Assembly (NCBI GenBank): GCA_016926255.1
Contig: JAFGOY010000038.1
Location: 1-64,000, forward strand
Direction of reading: 5' to 3'
DNA: 64,000 nt
Source of the DNA: Anaerolineae bacterium
GTDB taxonomy: Bacteria > Chloroflexota > Anaerolineae > Aggregatilineales > UBA3940
Shown: positions 44,233 through 53,252 of the stretch, piece after piece
How positions within the stretch are numbered: position 1 is the stretch's first letter
Layout: each line of letters opens with the position of its first letter
Translations under genes and position numbers: made by a program
The notes under the pieces: generated by a model
The model's input: the letters and a program-made list of their open reading frames with translations, nothing else
Told to the model about the DNA's origin: nothing
Database searches by the model: none

Positions 44233-45279
44233 TTACTGCATGGCCCCGTCAATTGTGATGGTGTAGAGCTTGTGTTCGGGCGCAACTTCGCAGCTGCTTA
44301 TCGGCTGATCTTCCGGGCAGTTGGCTTCGTCAGAAGGTTCCCAACCGACTATCAGCATCACCAGCCCACTATCGCGGACAAATCCGCCCCCCCAACCGGT
44401 CGGCCCGGCGACGAAATGCTCGTCGTCAGGTGTCCAGCCCATCGACTGCATCACCAACGACAGTTGATCGAACGTAGCCTGAGTGCCGCCCAGCCCATCG
44501 GCCCCGGTACCACTGATCGTCACCAGGCAGCTTGTACCCGACGTACCGGTAACGACATCGTAAAATGCCGGGTTTTCTTCCAGCGTTCCCGAAGCCAGAC
44601 CGAGTTCGCTGGAAATGGCCATCTGGAGATCGGCGCAGAGATCGGTGGGAATGGGCACCCATCCCGAAGCTGGCAGCGGACTGGAAGCAAAACCATCATT
44701 GGCATACAGAACGCCCTGCCAGTAATAAACGCCATCTGCGGTCTGGCCGATGTAGAGCAGTGCTTCATCGCTACCGCTTTGCCCCCACCCCTGAGAGAAG
44801 AGAAAATCGACCGCGTTGGGGTAAAGCTGGAAAGGATTTCCCCCGAACAGGGCCTCTGTATCGATCTCGGTCAGTTCGGCATAAGTGATGACATTTTCAG
44901 GCGGAAGGAATGCCGTTTGAAGTGCAGAAACAGCTTCAGGAGGCATCATCTGTTCGCCATTGCCATACCAGATCATGATTTCAAATGGATCGCCCATCAG
45001 GTTTTCCAACGCGGTGTAGTCACGAGGCTCGGAGGTCAATGCAGTTGCCAGTGCCTGCTTGAATTCTTCAATAGTAGCAGGGGTGGGTGCCTCGGCTGCA
45101 CCGGCTTCCTCGACCAGCGCTTCCCCGCTGTCGGGAACGGGCGTATAGGTGACTTCTATCGTCTGCCCGGTGGGCAAAGCGCCAGGCTCGCTGCCGGAAC
45201 CGGTGTTACAGGCACTCAACACGGGTGCAGTGAGTAGAAGCACTATCAACAGTGATACAGGGTGATTTTTTAGAGACAT
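44233..45279 (-). CDS. Lipoprotein of unknown function
   Basis: 348 residues. Signal peptide with lipobox VLSAC (Cys near residue 24), then a low-complexity linker. I recognise no family. Two related-looking segments: about 65-190 (FKQALATALTSEPRDYTALENLMGDPFEIMIWYGNG, ending with YYWQGVLYAND) and about 205-345 (Cys-containing, TSCLVTISGTGADG, MQSMGWTPDDEHFVAGPTGWGG). The two Cys pairs in the second half could form disulfides. It stands alone and is followed by a terminator. Confidence 0.7.
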   Translation of the reverse strand: MSLKNHPVSLLIVLLLTAPVLSACNTGSGSEPGALPTGQTIEVTYTPVPDSGEALVEEAGAAEAPTPATIEEFKQALATALTSEPRDYTALENLMGDPFEIMIWYGNGEQMMPPEAVSALQTAFLPPENVITYAELTEIDTEALFGGNPFQLYPNAVDFLFSQGWGQSGSDEALLYIGQTADGVYYWQGVLYANDGFASSPLPASGWVPIPTDLCADLQMAISSELGLASGTLEENPAFYDVVTGTSGTSCLVTISGTGADGLGGTQATFDQLSLVMQSMGWTPDDEHFVAGPTGWGGGFVRDSGLVMLIVGWEPSDEANCPEDQPISSCEVAPEHKLYTITIDGAMQ

Positions 45280-45386
45280 ATGTTTTTATTTCCTTGAAAT
45301 GGGTACAGATAGTTTTGAAGAACATCTTCTGGTTACATTATAGCCATTGCCCCCTTGAAGAGATACTGCTTGCCGCAAGTTTGGAC

Positions 45387-45414
45387 TTGTCGTCGGCGGG
45401 TGTAAGACTATACT
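45387..45414 (+). promoter_or_regulatory. Probable promoter of the STAS gene
   Basis: TTGTCG (45387-45392), 16-bp spacer, TATACT (45409-45414). Transcript start near 45421, about 40 nt before the ATG. Confidence 0.55.
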
Positions 45415-45460
45415 TGATGATACGAATCAGGTATTTGTCAGAACTCGGCGGAGGAAGCCA

Positions 45461-45808
45461 ATGAGCGTCACATTTACAGAGGAACAAATAACGGATACCA
45501 TATGCAAAATCTCTCTGGACGGCACGCTTGACGCTCCGAGCGCAATGTCTATCGAGGATGAATTCAAGGCCATTCTAATGGCAAAATCCGCGCAGGTCAT
45601 TGTCGACCTGGATAATATCGACTACATGTCGAGCTATGGCCTTCGAATGCTGCTGGTGGGAGCCAAGACGCTGAACAGTAAAGGGGGCGGGCTGCATCTG
45701 GTCGCCCCGAATGAGCATGTCATGAAAGTGATCACCGTCGCAGGGTATGATCAGATGTTTCCGGTCTACGAAACACTGAAGGATGCGCTTCAGGCATTAG
45801 GCCAGTAA
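45461..45808 (+). CDS. STAS-domain anti-anti-sigma-type protein
   Basis: 115 residues, one STAS domain of the SpoIIAA/RsbV type. The phosphorylatable Ser lies in VDLDNIDYMSSYGLRMLL. Proteins like this bind an anti-sigma kinase and release a sigma factor when unphosphorylated; no anti-sigma kinase or PP2C-type RsbU is adjacent (the PP2C gene at 14107 is 31 kb away). Good GGAGGAAG ribosome site. A terminator follows. Confidence 0.9.
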   Translation: MSVTFTEEQITDTICKISLDGTLDAPSAMSIEDEFKAILMAKSAQVIVDLDNIDYMSSYGLRMLLVGAKTLNSKGGGLHLVAPNEHVMKVITVAGYDQMFPVYETLKDALQALGQ

Positions 45809-45838
45809 ACAGATCGATTGGGTATCGTTGAATATGGG

Positions 45839-45870
45839 GAGGTCTTCTCTTCGGAAGACCTCCTCTTTTA
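45839..45870 (+). terminator. Terminator after the STAS gene
   Basis: GAGGTCTTC (45839-45847) pairs perfectly with GAAGACCTC (45854-45862), followed by CTCTTTTA. Confidence 0.85.
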
Positions 45871-45953
45871 ATATGCTGAAAAACACTGCACATGGTATGA
45901 TCTGGCGGTTGCGAAAAGCTTAATGGAAACAAATCACAGGAAGAACCAAAGCA

Positions 45954-47441
45954 GTGATCATTCTCCAGATAATGTATTGTATCAGTGCCCTGGGCCTGGC
46001 CTTGATCGGACTGAATACACTGGTTTTATCGGCGCTTTACCTGCGCTATCGTAAGGATAGAAATCCCCGGCCTGCGGTCGAGTGTGAAGCCGACTGGCCG
46101 CCCGTCGTCGTCCAACTCCCGATTTACAACGAACGTCATGTGATCGTCCGGCTGGTCGAGGCGATCAACAAACTCGACTATCCCCGAGACCGACTGCTGG
46201 TTCAAATCCTGGATGACTCAACCGACGATACGGTCGAATTCGCGGCAGTAGCTGCCGAACATGCCTGCGCCGAGGGACTGCAGATCGAGCATATCCACCG
46301 CGAAGATCGAGAGGGCTATAAAGCCGGGGCATTGAATGTTGGCTTGAACCGGACAGAGGCTCCCTTCGTCGCCATTTTCGATGCAGATTTCACCCCTGGC
46401 CCGGACTTTTTGAGAAAAGTCATCCCGTATTTTCTGGAGAACAAAAACCTGGGGATGGTTCAAACCCGATGGGCACATCTCAACACCGAGGAAAGCCCGC
46501 TGACCCACGCCCAGGCGTTGGCGCTCGATGCCCACTTTGTCGTCGAACAGACCGCACGGCACCGGTCGGGGCTGCTGATGAACTTCTCCGGCACTGCTGG
46601 TATCTGGCGACGGGAATGTATCGAATCCGGCGGGGGGTGGCAGTCGGGAACGCTTTCCGAAGATATCGATCTCAGCTACCGAGCACAACTGAAGGGCTGG
46701 GAGTTTCTGTATCTGCCTGACGTGTCGGCCCCGGCTGAAATCCCACCGCTGATGATGGCTTTCAAGCGCCAGCAGTCGCGCTGGGCAACGGGGACGGTTC
46801 AATGCCTGAGAAAGCTGGGAGGCAGGCTGATCAGGTCACGGCTGACAGCGTGGCAAAAGCTCCAGGGCATTATTCACCTGGGTGGATACTTCCTGCACCC
46901 GCTGATGATTCTGCTCTTGCTGCTTACACTTCCGCTTTTGCTGATGGATGGGTTAAACAATCTGCCGCTGGCAGGGCTGGGGCTGGCGATGCTCGGATCA
47001 CCGGTGCAGGCGATCATCAGCCAGAGCACGCTTTATCCTGACTGGAAGAAACGCCTCCTCTATTTCCCGCTGTTCATGGTGATGGGAGCGGGAATCGCGG
47101 TGAGCAATTCGGCAGCAGTATATCGCGGGTTCCGCAACCAGACTTTCGCCTTTCGCCGGACACCGAAGTTCCACGCCCAGGGACAGGGAAGCAGTTGGAC
47201 ACACAGCTCATATACACTGCCCGTCGACTGGACGACAACCATCGAGATCGGGCTGGCCGTCTACGCGCTCGTCATTGGCGCGCTTGCCGTCACCCGGCTG
47301 CCCGCGCTGGTGCCTTTCATGATGTTGTATGCAGCCGGGTTTGCCTATACCGCCGGTTTGAGCCTGTGGCAGGCGCGGGTAGCGCGGAAGAATCGTCGGG
47401 CCGGAAATCGTACACTGGGGCTTTCTCCCAGCAGTCGATAG
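45954..47441 (+). CDS. Membrane GT2 glycosyltransferase (cellulose-synthase-like)
   Basis: 495 residues, GTG start. An N-terminal membrane helix (about 3-25) is followed by a GT2 domain with all the processive-enzyme motifs: QILDDSTDD, DADFTPGP (DxD), GTAGIWRR, SEDIDLSYRAQLKGW and QQSRWATGTVQ (the QxxRW motif). Four or more C-terminal helices (about 300-470) form a transmembrane channel-like part. This is the layout of beta-glycan synthases of the CsgA/BcsA/mannan synthase type. No PilZ domain is seen. Substrate unknown; sugar polymer or glycolipid export are both possible. Confidence 0.9.
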   Translation: MIILQIMYCISALGLALIGLNTLVLSALYLRYRKDRNPRPAVECEADWPPVVVQLPIYNERHVIVRLVEAINKLDYPRDRLLVQILDDSTDDTVEFAAVAAEHACAEGLQIEHIHREDREGYKAGALNVGLNRTEAPFVAIFDADFTPGPDFLRKVIPYFLENKNLGMVQTRWAHLNTEESPLTHAQALALDAHFVVEQTARHRSGLLMNFSGTAGIWRRECIESGGGWQSGTLSEDIDLSYRAQLKGWEFLYLPDVSAPAEIPPLMMAFKRQQSRWATGTVQCLRKLGGRLIRSRLTAWQKLQGIIHLGGYFLHPLMILLLLLTLPLLLMDGLNNLPLAGLGLAMLGSPVQAIISQSTLYPDWKKRLLYFPLFMVMGAGIAVSNSAAVYRGFRNQTFAFRRTPKFHAQGQGSSWTHSSYTLPVDWTTTIEIGLAVYALVIGALAVTRLPALVPFMMLYAAGFAYTAGLSLWQARVARKNRRAGNRTLGLSPSSR

Positions 47442-47471
47442 TCTGATCATTCGTCTCTACACAGATCAATG

Positions 47472-47508
47472 AACAGGGATTCTCAATTGAGAGTCCCTGT
47501 TTTTGCGT
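47472..47508 (+). terminator. Terminator after the GT2 gene
   Basis: AACAGGGA-T-TCTC pairs with GAGA-G-TCCCTGTT around AATT, followed by TTTGCGTTT. Confidence 0.8.
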
Positions 47509-47547
47509 TTACCCTTCTTGACTCCTTGCGTAGAAAGGTGTATTGTA

Positions 47548-47577
47548 TAGACTGATCGGTCTAGACTGGTCAGTCTA
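47548..47577. promoter_or_regulatory. Overlapping TetR-type operators before the methyltransferase gene
   Basis: Two 16-bp inverted repeats share two bases: TAGACTG-AT-CGGTCTA (47548-47563, one mismatch) and TAGACTG-GT-CAGTCTA (47562-47577, perfect). The 7-2-7 form is that of AcrR/TetR operators. Upstream TTGCGT (47525-47530) is 17 bp from TAGACT (47548-47553), so the operator overlaps the likely -10. The TetR gene at 48554 lies in the operon that starts here. Confidence 0.7.
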
Positions 47578-47618
47578 TTGAGATATTGTGCGACTGTATT
47601 GAAAAAAGGCACTGCCGT

Positions 47619-48233
47619 ATGAAACCGCTGTCACTGATTGGTATCTGGACGCCGAGAGCCTATGATCGGCTGGCAAAGTCATATGACTTCTTTGACGGGC
47701 TTTCCCCAGCTTCAGATATGGCAAAGGAAAAGATCGTAGAAGCATTGGCCAAAGAGGTCGGGACTGGTTCGATTCTGGATATTGCTTGCGGAACAGGCAC
47801 ACTGCTGTACAAAGCATATTCAAAAGGGTTTGAAACCTATGGGAATGCTCTCTCTCAGGGAATGCTCGATCAAACGCAAAACAAAGTCCCCGGGGTTACA
47901 CTTACCAAAGGCAGCTTCACCGATCTCCCCTATCCAAACAATCACTTCGATGCTGTGGTCGCAACAAACGCTATCAGCGCGGTGGGATTCGATGTCAAGA
48001 AGATATTGGGAGAGATGGTGCGAGTTTGCAAACCGGGGGGATCGATATGGCTGGCCGAGTTTGGATACCTGCAAGAGGAAAACTGGCGAACCAGAATCAT
48101 GACCAGAGTGTCCATTCTGATTGGGGATTGCCCATACGATTTTGAGAACATTTTTCGTGAAATGGGATACGCGCCAGATATCGAACGCCTTGCAATGGGG
48201 GGAATGTATCAGCTTATCCATGTATGCAAGTGA
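47619..48233 (+). CDS. Class I SAM-dependent methyltransferase
   Basis: 204 residues from the ATG at 47619 (MKPLSLIGIW); a TTG at 47586 is a poorer upstream alternative. Motifs: YDRLAKSYDFFDGL, ILDIACGTGTLLYKAYSKGF (motif I), then FTDLPYPNNHFDAVVATNAIS and VRVCKPGGSIWLAEFG. Resembles UbiE/COQ5-like and lipid or quinone methyltransferases; substrate unknown. It is the first gene behind a TetR-type operator and is followed after 21 bp by a small membrane-protein gene, so a drug- or lipid-related stress unit is plausible. Confidence 0.85.
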   Translation: MKPLSLIGIWTPRAYDRLAKSYDFFDGLSPASDMAKEKIVEALAKEVGTGSILDIACGTGTLLYKAYSKGFETYGNALSQGMLDQTQNKVPGVTLTKGSFTDLPYPNNHFDAVVATNAISAVGFDVKKILGEMVRVCKPGGSIWLAEFGYLQEENWRTRIMTRVSILIGDCPYDFENIFREMGYAPDIERLAMGGMYQLIHVCK

Positions 48234-48254
48234 AGGACAAAAGGGAGGATCAAC

Positions 48255-48557
48255 ATGATTGCGGCAATTACACTTGGATTGGCCGGGCTGCTGGGATTGA
48301 TCGTCGTCTGGATTGTGGAGGGGATGTTCAAGCGCCAGGCCCCATTTGGTGAAGCCCTCGACTACCTGATCGGTTTGATCAGCGCGGTGGGGATCGCTGC
48401 TATCGACTACTATCTCGCTATCCCTGCATTTTTCCCCAATACGCGCTGGATGTGGGTCGTTGGGGCCATCAGCGAGGGCGCTATTGGAGCCTGGCTGGTG
48501 CTGTGGGTCATCCGGCTGGCTGTCCGTCCGCCATTCAGGGGCGAGGAAAACACATGA
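48255..48557 (+). CDS. Small four-helix-like membrane protein
   Basis: 100 residues, largely hydrophobic: about three to four membrane segments (residues 1-22, 34-56, 60-75, 80-94). No family known to me. It resembles small DUF2177/DoxX-like proteins only in its general form. It overlaps the TetR gene by 4 bp (ATGA), so it is co-translated with it. GGGAGGATCAAC gives a good ribosome site. Confidence 0.65.
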   Translation: MIAAITLGLAGLLGLIVVWIVEGMFKRQAPFGEALDYLIGLISAVGIAAIDYYLAIPAFFPNTRWMWVVGAISEGAIGAWLVLWVIRLAVRPPFRGEENT

Positions 48558-49156
48558 CCCCACGTATCGATCCAGAAGAACGCCGCGAGGAAATCCTCGA
48601 TGCCGTGCTGCGCTGTTTTGCCCGAACAGGCTACAACGGCACCTCGATGGACGATGTCGTAGAGGAAAGCGGTCTGAGCAAAGGGACTCTCTACTGGCAC
48701 TTCAAGAACAAGCGGGAACTGTTTATGGCCGCCTTTGATCGAGTCATGAATCAGATGGTGGAACCTTTCATGCAGATGTTCGAGGCCGATGTGCCGGTAG
48801 TGGAGCGGCTACGACTGTTCGAGCAGTCAAGCAAAATCCTGGTTAGTGCCGAACAAGAATTATCAACCATGCCGTTGAACTTCCTGCTTGAAATATGGCA
48901 GGACGAAGAATTCAGCCAGCATTACCTGGATGTGCTGGGAGAGTTTGCCAATAGCACCCGCGAAATGATCCGTGAAGGCATCGAGAATGGCGAACTGCGT
49001 GAAGTCGATGTCGATGGTGTGACATGGGGAATCATGGCACTGTATGATGGCATTTTCCTCTACCATCTGACCGGGTTTCCAATGAAGAGTGCCAACGTAT
49101 TTGAAGTGATGACCAACGTACTCATTGAAGGGTTGGTCAGGCGAGACGACAAATGA
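48554..49156 (+). CDS. TetR/AcrR-family regulator 1
   Basis: 200 residues from the ATG at 48554, which overlaps the preceding stop; a longer frame upstream is not real. The N-terminal HTH reads CFARTGYNGTSMDDVVEESGLSKGTLYWHFKNKRELF, the TetR signature. The C-terminal half (about 70-195) is the ligand and dimer domain (TetR_C-like). It likely represses its own operon at the TAGACTG palindromes (47548-47577). It overlaps the next permease gene by 4 bp. Confidence 0.9.
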   Translation: MTPRIDPEERREEILDAVLRCFARTGYNGTSMDDVVEESGLSKGTLYWHFKNKRELFMAAFDRVMNQMVEPFMQMFEADVPVVERLRLFEQSSKILVSAEQELSTMPLNFLLEIWQDEEFSQHYLDVLGEFANSTREMIREGIENGELREVDVDGVTWGIMALYDGIFLYHLTGFPMKSANVFEVMTNVLIEGLVRRDDK

Positions 49157-50286
49157 TCCGCAAAACGTGGGCGATGACAAAAAAGGAGCTGTATCACATC
49201 CTCCGCTCACCGGGGATGCTGTTCCTTGTCACCGTCTCGCCAATCCTGATGCTGATCTTGATGGCCTACGCCCTGGCGGCTGACATAAAAAGTGTGCCGG
49301 TCGCCGTGATGGATAAAGACCTGACGCCCCTTTCGCGCGCCTACGTGCGGACGATCATGGGTGGGCCTGACTTGGTGCTGGTTGCCTACATCGACTCGCT
49401 GGAAGATGTCGACCGAATGCTGGCGGCAAATGAAATCCGGGCGGCGGTGATCATCCAGGATGGGTTTGAAGAAAACGTCAAATCGCTGACCAGTTTCCCG
49501 GTTCAAATCGTCATTGACGGCTCAGAGCCAGCGTCCGGTGGGTTCGCTTCACAGCACATCGCCGCACATACCCAGAACTTCATGCTTGAGTATGTTCAAC
49601 AGAATGCAATGCTGCAAGGTCTCTCACCGGTAGCGCTCCAGGACCCGATCGACCTGCGGATGCGCGTCTGGTACAACCCGGACATGAAAGCCGTCTACGA
49701 TGTCGTTCCGGCCTTGATCGCGGTGATTCTGGGACTGCCTGCTATTTCGCTGTCTGCCGCCATTGCGCGCGAAAAGGAACATGGCTCGATGGAGCAGTTG
49801 ATCTCATCGCCGCTCAGCCGTTTTGAGATACTGGCCGGGAAGATGCTCCCCTATTTGATCGTCGGGGTTCTCGACGTTTTCCTCTCGTTGATCGTCGCAC
49901 GGGTGCTGTTCGGCGTACCGTTCAGAGGCAGCCTGGTTCTGCTTCTGCTTTTCTCGATTGAGTATTTCGTCGCTAACCTGGCAATCGGCCTGATCATTGC
50001 CGTGTATGTGCGGACTCAGCAGACGGCGATGGTCTTCTCGCTGCTGATCTTCCTGTTCCCCGGTTTCTTTTTATCAGGCGTGTTCTTTCCCCTGATCGCG
50101 ATGCCGCCGGAAGCGCGGATGGAAGCCAGTATGCTCCCCGTCACACATTTCGTAGCGATTATCAGGGGATTGTTCATCAAGGGTGTTGGGATAGACGTAT
50201 TGTGGAAAAACGCCGCTGCCCTTGCTGGAATGGGACTGCTGCTCGGAAGCTTCGCGGTAGCGCGTTTTCAGAAGAAGCTGGCGTGA
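49153..50286 (+). CDS. ABC-2-type permease 1
   Basis: 377 residues. An N-terminal helix, a large external domain (about 45-190, LAADIKSVPVAVMDKDLTPLSRAYV), then five further helices with the ABC-2 signature (AIAREKEHGSMEQLISSPLSRFEILAGKMLPY). Resembles YbhS/YbhR/YhhJ-type permeases of drug exporters, which work with an ATPase of the CcmA type. It starts by a 4-bp overlap with TetR 1 and ends 3 bp before permease 2. Confidence 0.92.
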   Translation: MIRKTWAMTKKELYHILRSPGMLFLVTVSPILMLILMAYALAADIKSVPVAVMDKDLTPLSRAYVRTIMGGPDLVLVAYIDSLEDVDRMLAANEIRAAVIIQDGFEENVKSLTSFPVQIVIDGSEPASGGFASQHIAAHTQNFMLEYVQQNAMLQGLSPVALQDPIDLRMRVWYNPDMKAVYDVVPALIAVILGLPAISLSAAIAREKEHGSMEQLISSPLSRFEILAGKMLPYLIVGVLDVFLSLIVARVLFGVPFRGSLVLLLLFSIEYFVANLAIGLIIAVYVRTQQTAMVFSLLIFLFPGFFLSGVFFPLIAMPPEARMEASMLPVTHFVAIIRGLFIKGVGIDVLWKNAAALAGMGLLLGSFAVARFQKKLA

Positions 50287-50289
50287 AAT

Positions 50290-51417
50290 ATGTTTAGAAG
50301 ACTGTTTGCACTGATACAGAAGGAGTTTATCCAGCTTCGGCGGGACTGGATGTTCCTGCTGATGATCCTGATCGGCTGCCCCGCCGAAATGAGCGCGGTG
50401 GCTTACGCAACCGGTCAGGATATCGAGAATCTGCCTCTGGTGATCTGCGACTATGATCGCTCGGAGGAAAGTCGCAAGCTGGTCGAAACGCTGTCGAATA
50501 CCCCAACCTTTGAATTGATCGGCTATACGACGAGCCAGGCCGAACTGGCCGAGATGCTCGATCAGAACATCGCCTATGCAGCGGTGATCGTGCCACCGGA
50601 TTTCAGCCAGGAGTTGCTCTCCTCGACGACCCGGCCAACTGTGCAGGTCCTGATCAACGGGTCTGAATCAGCAGCCGCCAGTGAAGCGTATCAAACGGTC
50701 GAAGGAGCGCTGCTCGACTATGGCTACCAGACCGTGCCGGGGCTGATCGCTTTGCAGAGTGAGACCGAACATCTCCAGCCCAGCCTGCGGGTATGGTACA
50801 ACGAGGAACTGCGCAAAGCCAACTATACAATCCCCTCTGAGTTGGGCTTCATCCTGTACGTGATCGCGATGTGGGTTGCGGTGCTAAGCGTCGCCCGCGA
50901 GCGCGAGCTGGGCACGCTGGAGCAACTGCTGGTCACGCCGCTGCGAAAAGCAGAGATCGTGATCGGTAAGTCGATCCCGGCGGTGATCATCGCCTATATC
51001 AACTTCATCCTGATGCTGGGTATGGTTGTGTTCATATTCAAAGTCCCGATGCGAGGATCGCTGCCGCTGCTGCTGGCACTGGCCCTCTTCTACATCCTGG
51101 TCGAGCTGATGCGCGGCCTGCTGATCTCGGTCGTATCCCGCACGCAGCAGCAGGGATTGATGATCGTATTCCTGATGGCTTTCGTCGATATGACCTTCTC
51201 CGGGTACGCCGTCCCGGTGGAGAGTATGCCGCTGTTCTTTCAGAAACTATCGAATATTTTCCCGATCAGGCACTGGATGATCATCATGCGCGGGATTATG
51301 CTCAAAGACATTGGCGTAGATGTATTCTGGCGGCACGTAGCGGCAATCGGCGTGCTGGGCGTCATCCTGACTGTCGGTACACTGCTGGCCTTCCGACGGG
51401 CCTTGAGCCAGGAATAA
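50290..51417 (+). CDS. ABC-2-type permease 2
   Basis: 375 residues with the same layout as its neighbour: first helix, external domain (about 40-185, LPLVICDYDRSEESRKLVETL), then the conserved VARERELGTLEQLLVTPLRKAEIVIGKSIP segment and five helices. A paralogue of permease 1; the two probably pair as a heterodimer. It is the last gene before a new promoter at 51433. Confidence 0.92.
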   Translation: MFRRLFALIQKEFIQLRRDWMFLLMILIGCPAEMSAVAYATGQDIENLPLVICDYDRSEESRKLVETLSNTPTFELIGYTTSQAELAEMLDQNIAYAAVIVPPDFSQELLSSTTRPTVQVLINGSESAAASEAYQTVEGALLDYGYQTVPGLIALQSETEHLQPSLRVWYNEELRKANYTIPSELGFILYVIAMWVAVLSVARERELGTLEQLLVTPLRKAEIVIGKSIPAVIIAYINFILMLGMVVFIFKVPMRGSLPLLLALALFYILVELMRGLLISVVSRTQQQGLMIVFLMAFVDMTFSGYAVPVESMPLFFQKLSNIFPIRHWMIIMRGIMLKDIGVDVFWRHVAAIGVLGVILTVGTLLAFRRALSQE

Positions 51418-51432
51418 AAACCATACCGCACC

Positions 51433-51461
51433 TTGACAACCAAATATAAGAGAACTAGAAT
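51433..51461 (+). promoter_or_regulatory. Promoter of the second TetR gene
   Basis: TTGACA (51433-51438), 17-bp spacer, TAGAAT (51456-51461): 11 of 12 consensus bases. The operator-like palindrome starts 2 bp after the -10. Confidence 0.85.
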
Positions 51462-51462
51462 A

Positions 51463-51480
51463 TGAACGAACGACCGTTCA
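51463..51480. promoter_or_regulatory. Operator-like palindrome at the second TetR promoter
   Basis: TGAACG (51463-51468) and CGTTCA (51475-51480) are inverted repeats with a 6-bp spacer; a tighter core GAACG-AC-CGTTC is also symmetrical. It covers the transcription start of the promoter at 51433-51461, as expected for autorepression. Confidence 0.65.
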
Positions 51481-51510
51481 CATTCTTGAGAGTAGCTATG
51501 GGGACGCGCC

Positions 51511-52143
51511 ATGACCAAGCTTAAACGCCAGACACGCGGCGAGCAGACACGTACCGCAATTCTCGACGCCGCGATGAAGCTCTTCCTGGAAAGCGGCTAC
51601 AACGGCACCAGTATGCGCCAGATCGCAAACGAAGCCGGTATTGCCCTGGGCGGTATCTATAATCACTTTCCGGGGAAAGAGGATATCTTCAAGGTGCTGG
51701 TTGCCGAGCGCATACCGGTCGACATCATCCGAGAAGCCCTATCCGAGGTAGAGGATACCAAAGGGCCGCAAATGCTGGCCGAAGCATTCGAACGTCTTCA
51801 GGCGCAGTATCGCAAACACTACTACTTCTTTGGCCTGCTTTTGATTGACCTGCAAGAGTTCGGTGGGGACAATGCTCGTAATCTGATAGGCGGCGTCCTG
51901 ATCCCTGAGTTCATGATCTTTGCGAATCGGGTCAGACAGGCCGGAGGACTTCGTGAGGATATAAGCAATTTCATCCTTCTTCGCCTATTTGTCAGCCTGA
52001 TGATCGGCTACGTGCTGACCGGAGTGATCACTTATTCCGACGAGCAGCCGCTGATCGCCGGATTGCCGGGGGATCAGGAGGCGCGAATCAGTTTGATAGA
52101 GGTCTTTCTGCACGGCATTGCCGAGAAGGAAGGTAATCGATGA
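51511..52143 (+). CDS. TetR/AcrR-family regulator 2
   Basis: 210 residues. HTH: LFLESGYNGTSMRQIANEAGIALGGIYNHFPGKEDIFKVLV. The ligand domain (about 75-205) is different from that of regulator 1, so the two probably sense different signals. It overlaps the third permease gene by 4 bp, so it is transcribed with it. It likely binds the palindrome at its own promoter. ATG start. Confidence 0.9.
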   Translation: MTKLKRQTRGEQTRTAILDAAMKLFLESGYNGTSMRQIANEAGIALGGIYNHFPGKEDIFKVLVAERIPVDIIREALSEVEDTKGPQMLAEAFERLQAQYRKHYYFFGLLLIDLQEFGGDNARNLIGGVLIPEFMIFANRVRQAGGLREDISNFILLRLFVSLMIGYVLTGVITYSDEQPLIAGLPGDQEARISLIEVFLHGIAEKEGNR

Positions 52144-53243
52144 TCCGCCGACTGTCCGCCGTCCTCCGAAAAGAGGCCATACACATCATCCGTGATCCGC
52201 GTACGCTGACCATTATTTTCTTCATTCCGATCTTGCAGATGATCCTGCTGGGATATGCAGCTACGACCGATATCGAAAATATCGGCCTAGCCGTGCTGGA
52301 TGGAGATCGTTCGGCAGAAAGCCGGGAGTTGATACGCGCTTTCGAGGCAACCAATTACTTCGAGGCCATTCACGTGGGAAGTCAGGAAGAATTGGCCACA
52401 CTGCTCGATAAAGGTGAAGCCCGCGCCGCAATGGTGATCCCGGCTGGTTACGGGCAGAGTATTTTGAGCGGCGAAGATGTCCAGGTAGGCATTCTTATCG
52501 ATGGGTCAGACCCGACAATTGCCAACGACGTCATGGCTTCGGCTTTGCAGACCGGGCAGGACTGGTCGAGGAAATTGGCAACCAATCTGGGCCAAAACAG
52601 GGGATTAGAAATTCGCCCGACGGTGTGGTACAACCCCGGCCTGGAGAGTGTCAATTTCATGATCCCGGCCCTGATGGGATTGATCATGCAGTTCCTGTCG
52701 ACCCTGGTTACGTCGATGGCGATTGTGCGGGAACGGGAATACGGCACGATGGAGCAGTTAATCGTGACGCCGATCAAGCCGTTGGAACTCGTTATCGGGA
52801 AAACACTGCCTTATATCCTGGTTTCATTTTTTGCTTTTCTCGAAGTGCTGGTCGTGGGCATGTTCTGGTTTGGGGTGCCCATTCACGGCAGCCTTATCCT
52901 GCTGCTCGAATTATCGGTCGTATTTTTGCTCGGATCGTTGGGGATCGGAATCGTGATATCGAGCGTGGCAGGAACGCAGCAGGAAGCAATGATGTTGAGC
53001 TTCCTGGTATTACTACCGTCTATATTTTTGTCGGGGTTCTTTTTCCCGCTCGATGCAATGCCCTGGGCATTGGATGTCGTAAGCTACCTGATTCCGCTGC
53101 GTTACATGCTGATCATCATCCGCGGGATTGTGTTGAAAGGTGTTGGGTTGCCCATTTTGCACAACGAAGTGATTTTCCTGTGCGTCTTCTGTATTGGTAT
53201 GCTGCTGCTTGCATCGGTACGATTTCGTAAGAATCTTGATTAG
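52140..53243 (+). CDS. ABC-2-type permease 3
   Basis: 367 residues, the same ABC-2 family (external domain about 40-180; AIVREREYGTMEQLIVTPIKPLELVIGKTLPY; then helices). It overlaps TetR 2 by 4 bp. With permeases 1 and 2 this gives three permeases in the locus against two ATPases, an uneven number. It may form a homodimer with one of the ATPases or take the place of one of the others. Confidence 0.92.
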   Translation: MIRRLSAVLRKEAIHIIRDPRTLTIIFFIPILQMILLGYAATTDIENIGLAVLDGDRSAESRELIRAFEATNYFEAIHVGSQEELATLLDKGEARAAMVIPAGYGQSILSGEDVQVGILIDGSDPTIANDVMASALQTGQDWSRKLATNLGQNRGLEIRPTVWYNPGLESVNFMIPALMGLIMQFLSTLVTSMAIVREREYGTMEQLIVTPIKPLELVIGKTLPYILVSFFAFLEVLVVGMFWFGVPIHGSLILLLELSVVFLLGSLGIGIVISSVAGTQQEAMMLSFLVLLPSIFLSGFFFPLDAMPWALDVVSYLIPLRYMLIIIRGIVLKGVGLPILHNEVIFLCVFCIGMLLLASVRFRKNLD

Positions 53244-53252
53244 AAACCTTAC

